Shown here one piece after another: positions 61,957-64,000 of a DNA stretch of 64,000 nt (position 1 is its first letter; the number at the start of each line of letters is the position of its first letter). A model generated the notes under the pieces. The model made no database searches, was not told where the DNA came from, and was given only the letters and a program-made list of their open reading frames with translations. This DNA is from Spizellomyces punctatus DAOM BR117 (lineage: Eukaryota; Chytridiomycota; Chytridiomycetes; Spizellomycetales; Spizellomycetaceae): NCBI RefSeq assembly GCF_000182565.1, contig NW_015971544.1, forward strand, positions 184,622-248,621, written 5' to 3'. The position numbers and the translations under genes are program-made.

Positions 61957-64000
61957 TCAGGAGCTAGGTTCGCTGAGTTTCCGATTACCAGCTTGCTTGG
62001 CATAAATGAAGTAGTATGCCTATAAAAACGTGTTTGAGATCCAGGATATACCGACATGGAGCCGTCTGATATATACCTGGACAATTGGTAAAAGTCGTCT
62101 CACGTTTGACTGTCCATTAGCTTCCTTCTCTTGTTCACTTTTCCATTCTTGTTCATCCTCATCGATTCTAGCCTTCATTTCCTCAAACTCTATCCCCTTG
62201 TCCCGAGAATATCCCTCAGGCACAGCCACCACAAAATCCTTGAGCCGCATCTCCGAGCCTTCAAAATACCTGGAAAGATCTTCACTAACCAAAAGGCCAA
62301 GAGGTACGTATTTTGTTTGAATGCCACATGGCTGTTCGTTTTCTGAAGATGGGTCTGTTTTGGGTGGTAGGAAGATTCTGGCATCTTTGACACCAATGAT
62401 AAAGTACCCGCCATCTGTCAAGCGTGCAGCTGCATCGCGGGCGCAGTCTATCACGAATTTGCGGTACTCATTGATCCAAGCATGCGGTAGGATAGCGGTG
62501 GATGGTGCGTTGATATGGGGAACAAAGATAATTACCGGAGAGGAAGGCGGATGCATTGTTGGGCACCCTTCATGTTGAATCGTCTGAACAGGAGGCATTG
62601 CAAGTAGGGTTTCAAGATGTTTCGCATCATCTTCCCCTTCTGGGCTCAGTTCAGAGATGAGACCCTGCATTCATCATGTAAGTGACGGCCCTTGCGCTCG
62701 TTGAAATGTGTAAAGTCGCACCATAGATAACAATTCCCTAGTATTCTTACTGAGCTGCTCTCTTCGCCTTCGTTCGTATTCGGTCACTTCTGTGCCTGCT
62801 CAGTTGTCCAGTCAATCCATGTGCCTCTGAAAATACATTTGCTCTCGTTGGACACCTACCGTTTTCCTCTTCTTCATCCTCCTCCTCCGGCGGATCTCGT
62901 TCAGCACACAGATCATCATATACTGCGGCCCTAATTACCTGCAAAACCGTTACAGCAAACTTGCGGCAAGAGAGACTCCATCCTGCTACAATACCTTGTT
63001 GCGAAACTCGCTAATGGATACTTCCTCCCAGTACGCACTATCCGTTCCGAATCGCTCAATCTGCACGAAAGATGACGGGGATTAAAACCCACTACAGGAG
63101 TTAATATCGGTGCAGCAAATGGTCAATTACCAATTTTGACATTGCGAGTCTAGCCAAGGAATGTTTTTGCGTCACTCGGAATGTCCACACAGTTCCCATA
63201 ACGATGCTTGTCCTGTCGATTGGAGCAGCCGGAATCACACGAAGGATTCTGGTTGGGTTGACATGGAAATCTGAACACCGTTGAGTTTCAAGTGCATAAT
63301 ACGAAACAACAGACTTTGAGGATACACAGTACCATGATCATCATCCACCTTCAAGTACGAAAACAAGCCACTATGTTGACGATCGTCCACTTTTCGCAAA
63401 ATCGCAATAAACTCATGAGTGAACATCAAAAAGTTGTACTGTGTGCACAAGTATGTGCCCAGCGGGGCCATTTGACAGTATCGCTGGCGTTTCACAATCT
63501 ACAAAATGTTGAACGGCATTGGTCTTGTGTATGTCTTTAAAAGCGACAATATTGCAAACCTACCAGTTCTTCCAATTCAAACCCATCGTTAATGTAAGTA
63601 CGGATCGTTTGGAACGACACAGGCTGATAAAAGCACTCGCGTCTGTTGTCACCAATACCGAGCGTGCAGCGCCTTGAGGAGACATCACCGTTTGTTAAGC
63701 CCAGTTGTAGGTTGCAACGAGCCAACAGCGATGCTTTATTACCGGTTTGGTTTAAGAAGCCTGAGATGTTATATTAGTTTGACCATGCTCTATCAAATGT
63801 GAGGATGCTGGCTGCAGCGTAAGATATACCTCCACGTCTCTGCCACAATCTTTTCCATCTCCTTCTGAAAATCCTCCATGTCCGGGAAATGAGACAAATC
63901 TCCTTCTATATGTGCACTATGAATATGATGTGCAATATTAGGTGCCAGTGGTGTGTATTGAATCGCATAGTGCCTACCTGTAAGAAACGCTGTAATGGGT
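61957..64000 (-). CDS. Bacterial-type amino-methyltransferase (N6/N4, beta class), 3' part
   Basis: The gene enters from beyond 64000; its 5' end and catalytic D/N/S-PPY/F motif lie outside. The visible N-terminal part reads YTPLAPNIAHHIHSAHIEGD, DMEDFQKEMEKIVAETWR joined to LLKPNRRCTLGIGDNR, then PVSFQTIRTYINDGFELEEL, IVKRQRYCQMAPLGTY and NFLMFTHEFIAILRKV. This strand-helix order (a helix ending in LLKPxR, GIGDxR, GFxLxExIVK, FxHEFIxIxRK) is that of N6_N4_Mtase enzymes (PF01555-like) such as bacterial DNA modification methylases. An acidic linker (DPPEEEDEEEENG) leads to a second, similar half: PVIIFVPHINAPSTAI, LTDGGYFIIGVKDARIF, YVPLGLLVSEDLSRYFEG, MRLKDFVVAVPEGYS and LPIVQAYYFIYAKQA. Here FVPH stands where the catalytic motif would be, so this half looks inactive. 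Exons end at 62019 and 62077-62664 among others; at least seven GT-AG introns prove long residence in a eukaryotic genome. Substrate (DNA adenine, cytosine or RNA) unknown. Confidence 0.72.

Overview
This window is eukaryotic nuclear DNA from a fungus, most likely an early-diverging, chytrid-like lineage. It carries a beta-tubulin, mitochondrial HSP60, glycerol kinase, a GPI-type chitin deacetylase and Sec62. Genes are tightly packed on both strands and most are broken by short GT-AG introns, typically about 55-90 nt. Several genes are unusual for Ascomycota or Basidiomycota but common in early fungi, animals or protists: a PDE9-like cyclic nucleotide phosphodiesterase, a seven-helix receptor, an MFSD1-like transporter, an HDHD2-like phosphatase, a DHX57-type helicase with RWD domain, and a Tonsoku-like TPR protein. 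I name no species. The organism call is inference from gene content and intron style. No tRNA, rRNA, CRISPR array or recognisable transposon was seen.

Layout. 0-8 kb: glycerol kinase (GUT1), a signal-anchored Ser/Thr-rich membrane protein, a mitochondrial rhomboid protease and a chitin deacetylase. 8-14.5 kb: a seven-helix receptor, an SH3 protein with a C-terminal membrane helix, a PDE9-like phosphodiesterase and an HDHD2-like HAD phosphatase. 14.9-26.4 kb: Tonsoku-like TPR+UBL protein, DHX57-like helicase, SCOC-domain protein, VPS55. 26.7-37.1 kb: double-SWIB/DEK_C chromatin protein, beta-tubulin, bHLH factor, WHIM/DDT chromatin protein. 38.7-45.2 kb: bicupin oxalate decarboxylase with a frame break, HSP60 with a perfect heat-shock element, MFSD1-like transporter. 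45.9-52.9 kb: two disordered proteins, Sec62, TGS1 cap hypermethylase, and a small CsbD/Hmp1-like gene with a duplicated exon. 53-64 kb: a long WD40 protein of unknown function, a nucleostemin/Nug1-type GTPase, a poorly resolved stretch, and the 3' part of a gene for a bacterial-type (beta-class N4/N6) amino-methyltransferase that runs off the right edge.

There is no operon-like system; most neighbours are unrelated housekeeping genes. Loose themes are cyclic-nucleotide/receptor signalling (8-12.8 kb) and chromatin/replication (14.9-18.8, 26.7-28.2 and 33.7-37.1 kb, and the methyltransferase at the right edge). The most notable observations are: the intron-bearing, bacterial-type DNA/RNA amino-methyltransferase with a second, degenerate methyltransferase-like half; the Tonsoku homologue that keeps TPR and ubiquitin-like parts but shows no ankyrin or LRR repeats; the exon duplication in the CsbD-like gene; and the nearly intronless oxalate decarboxylase whose 5' part is out of frame.
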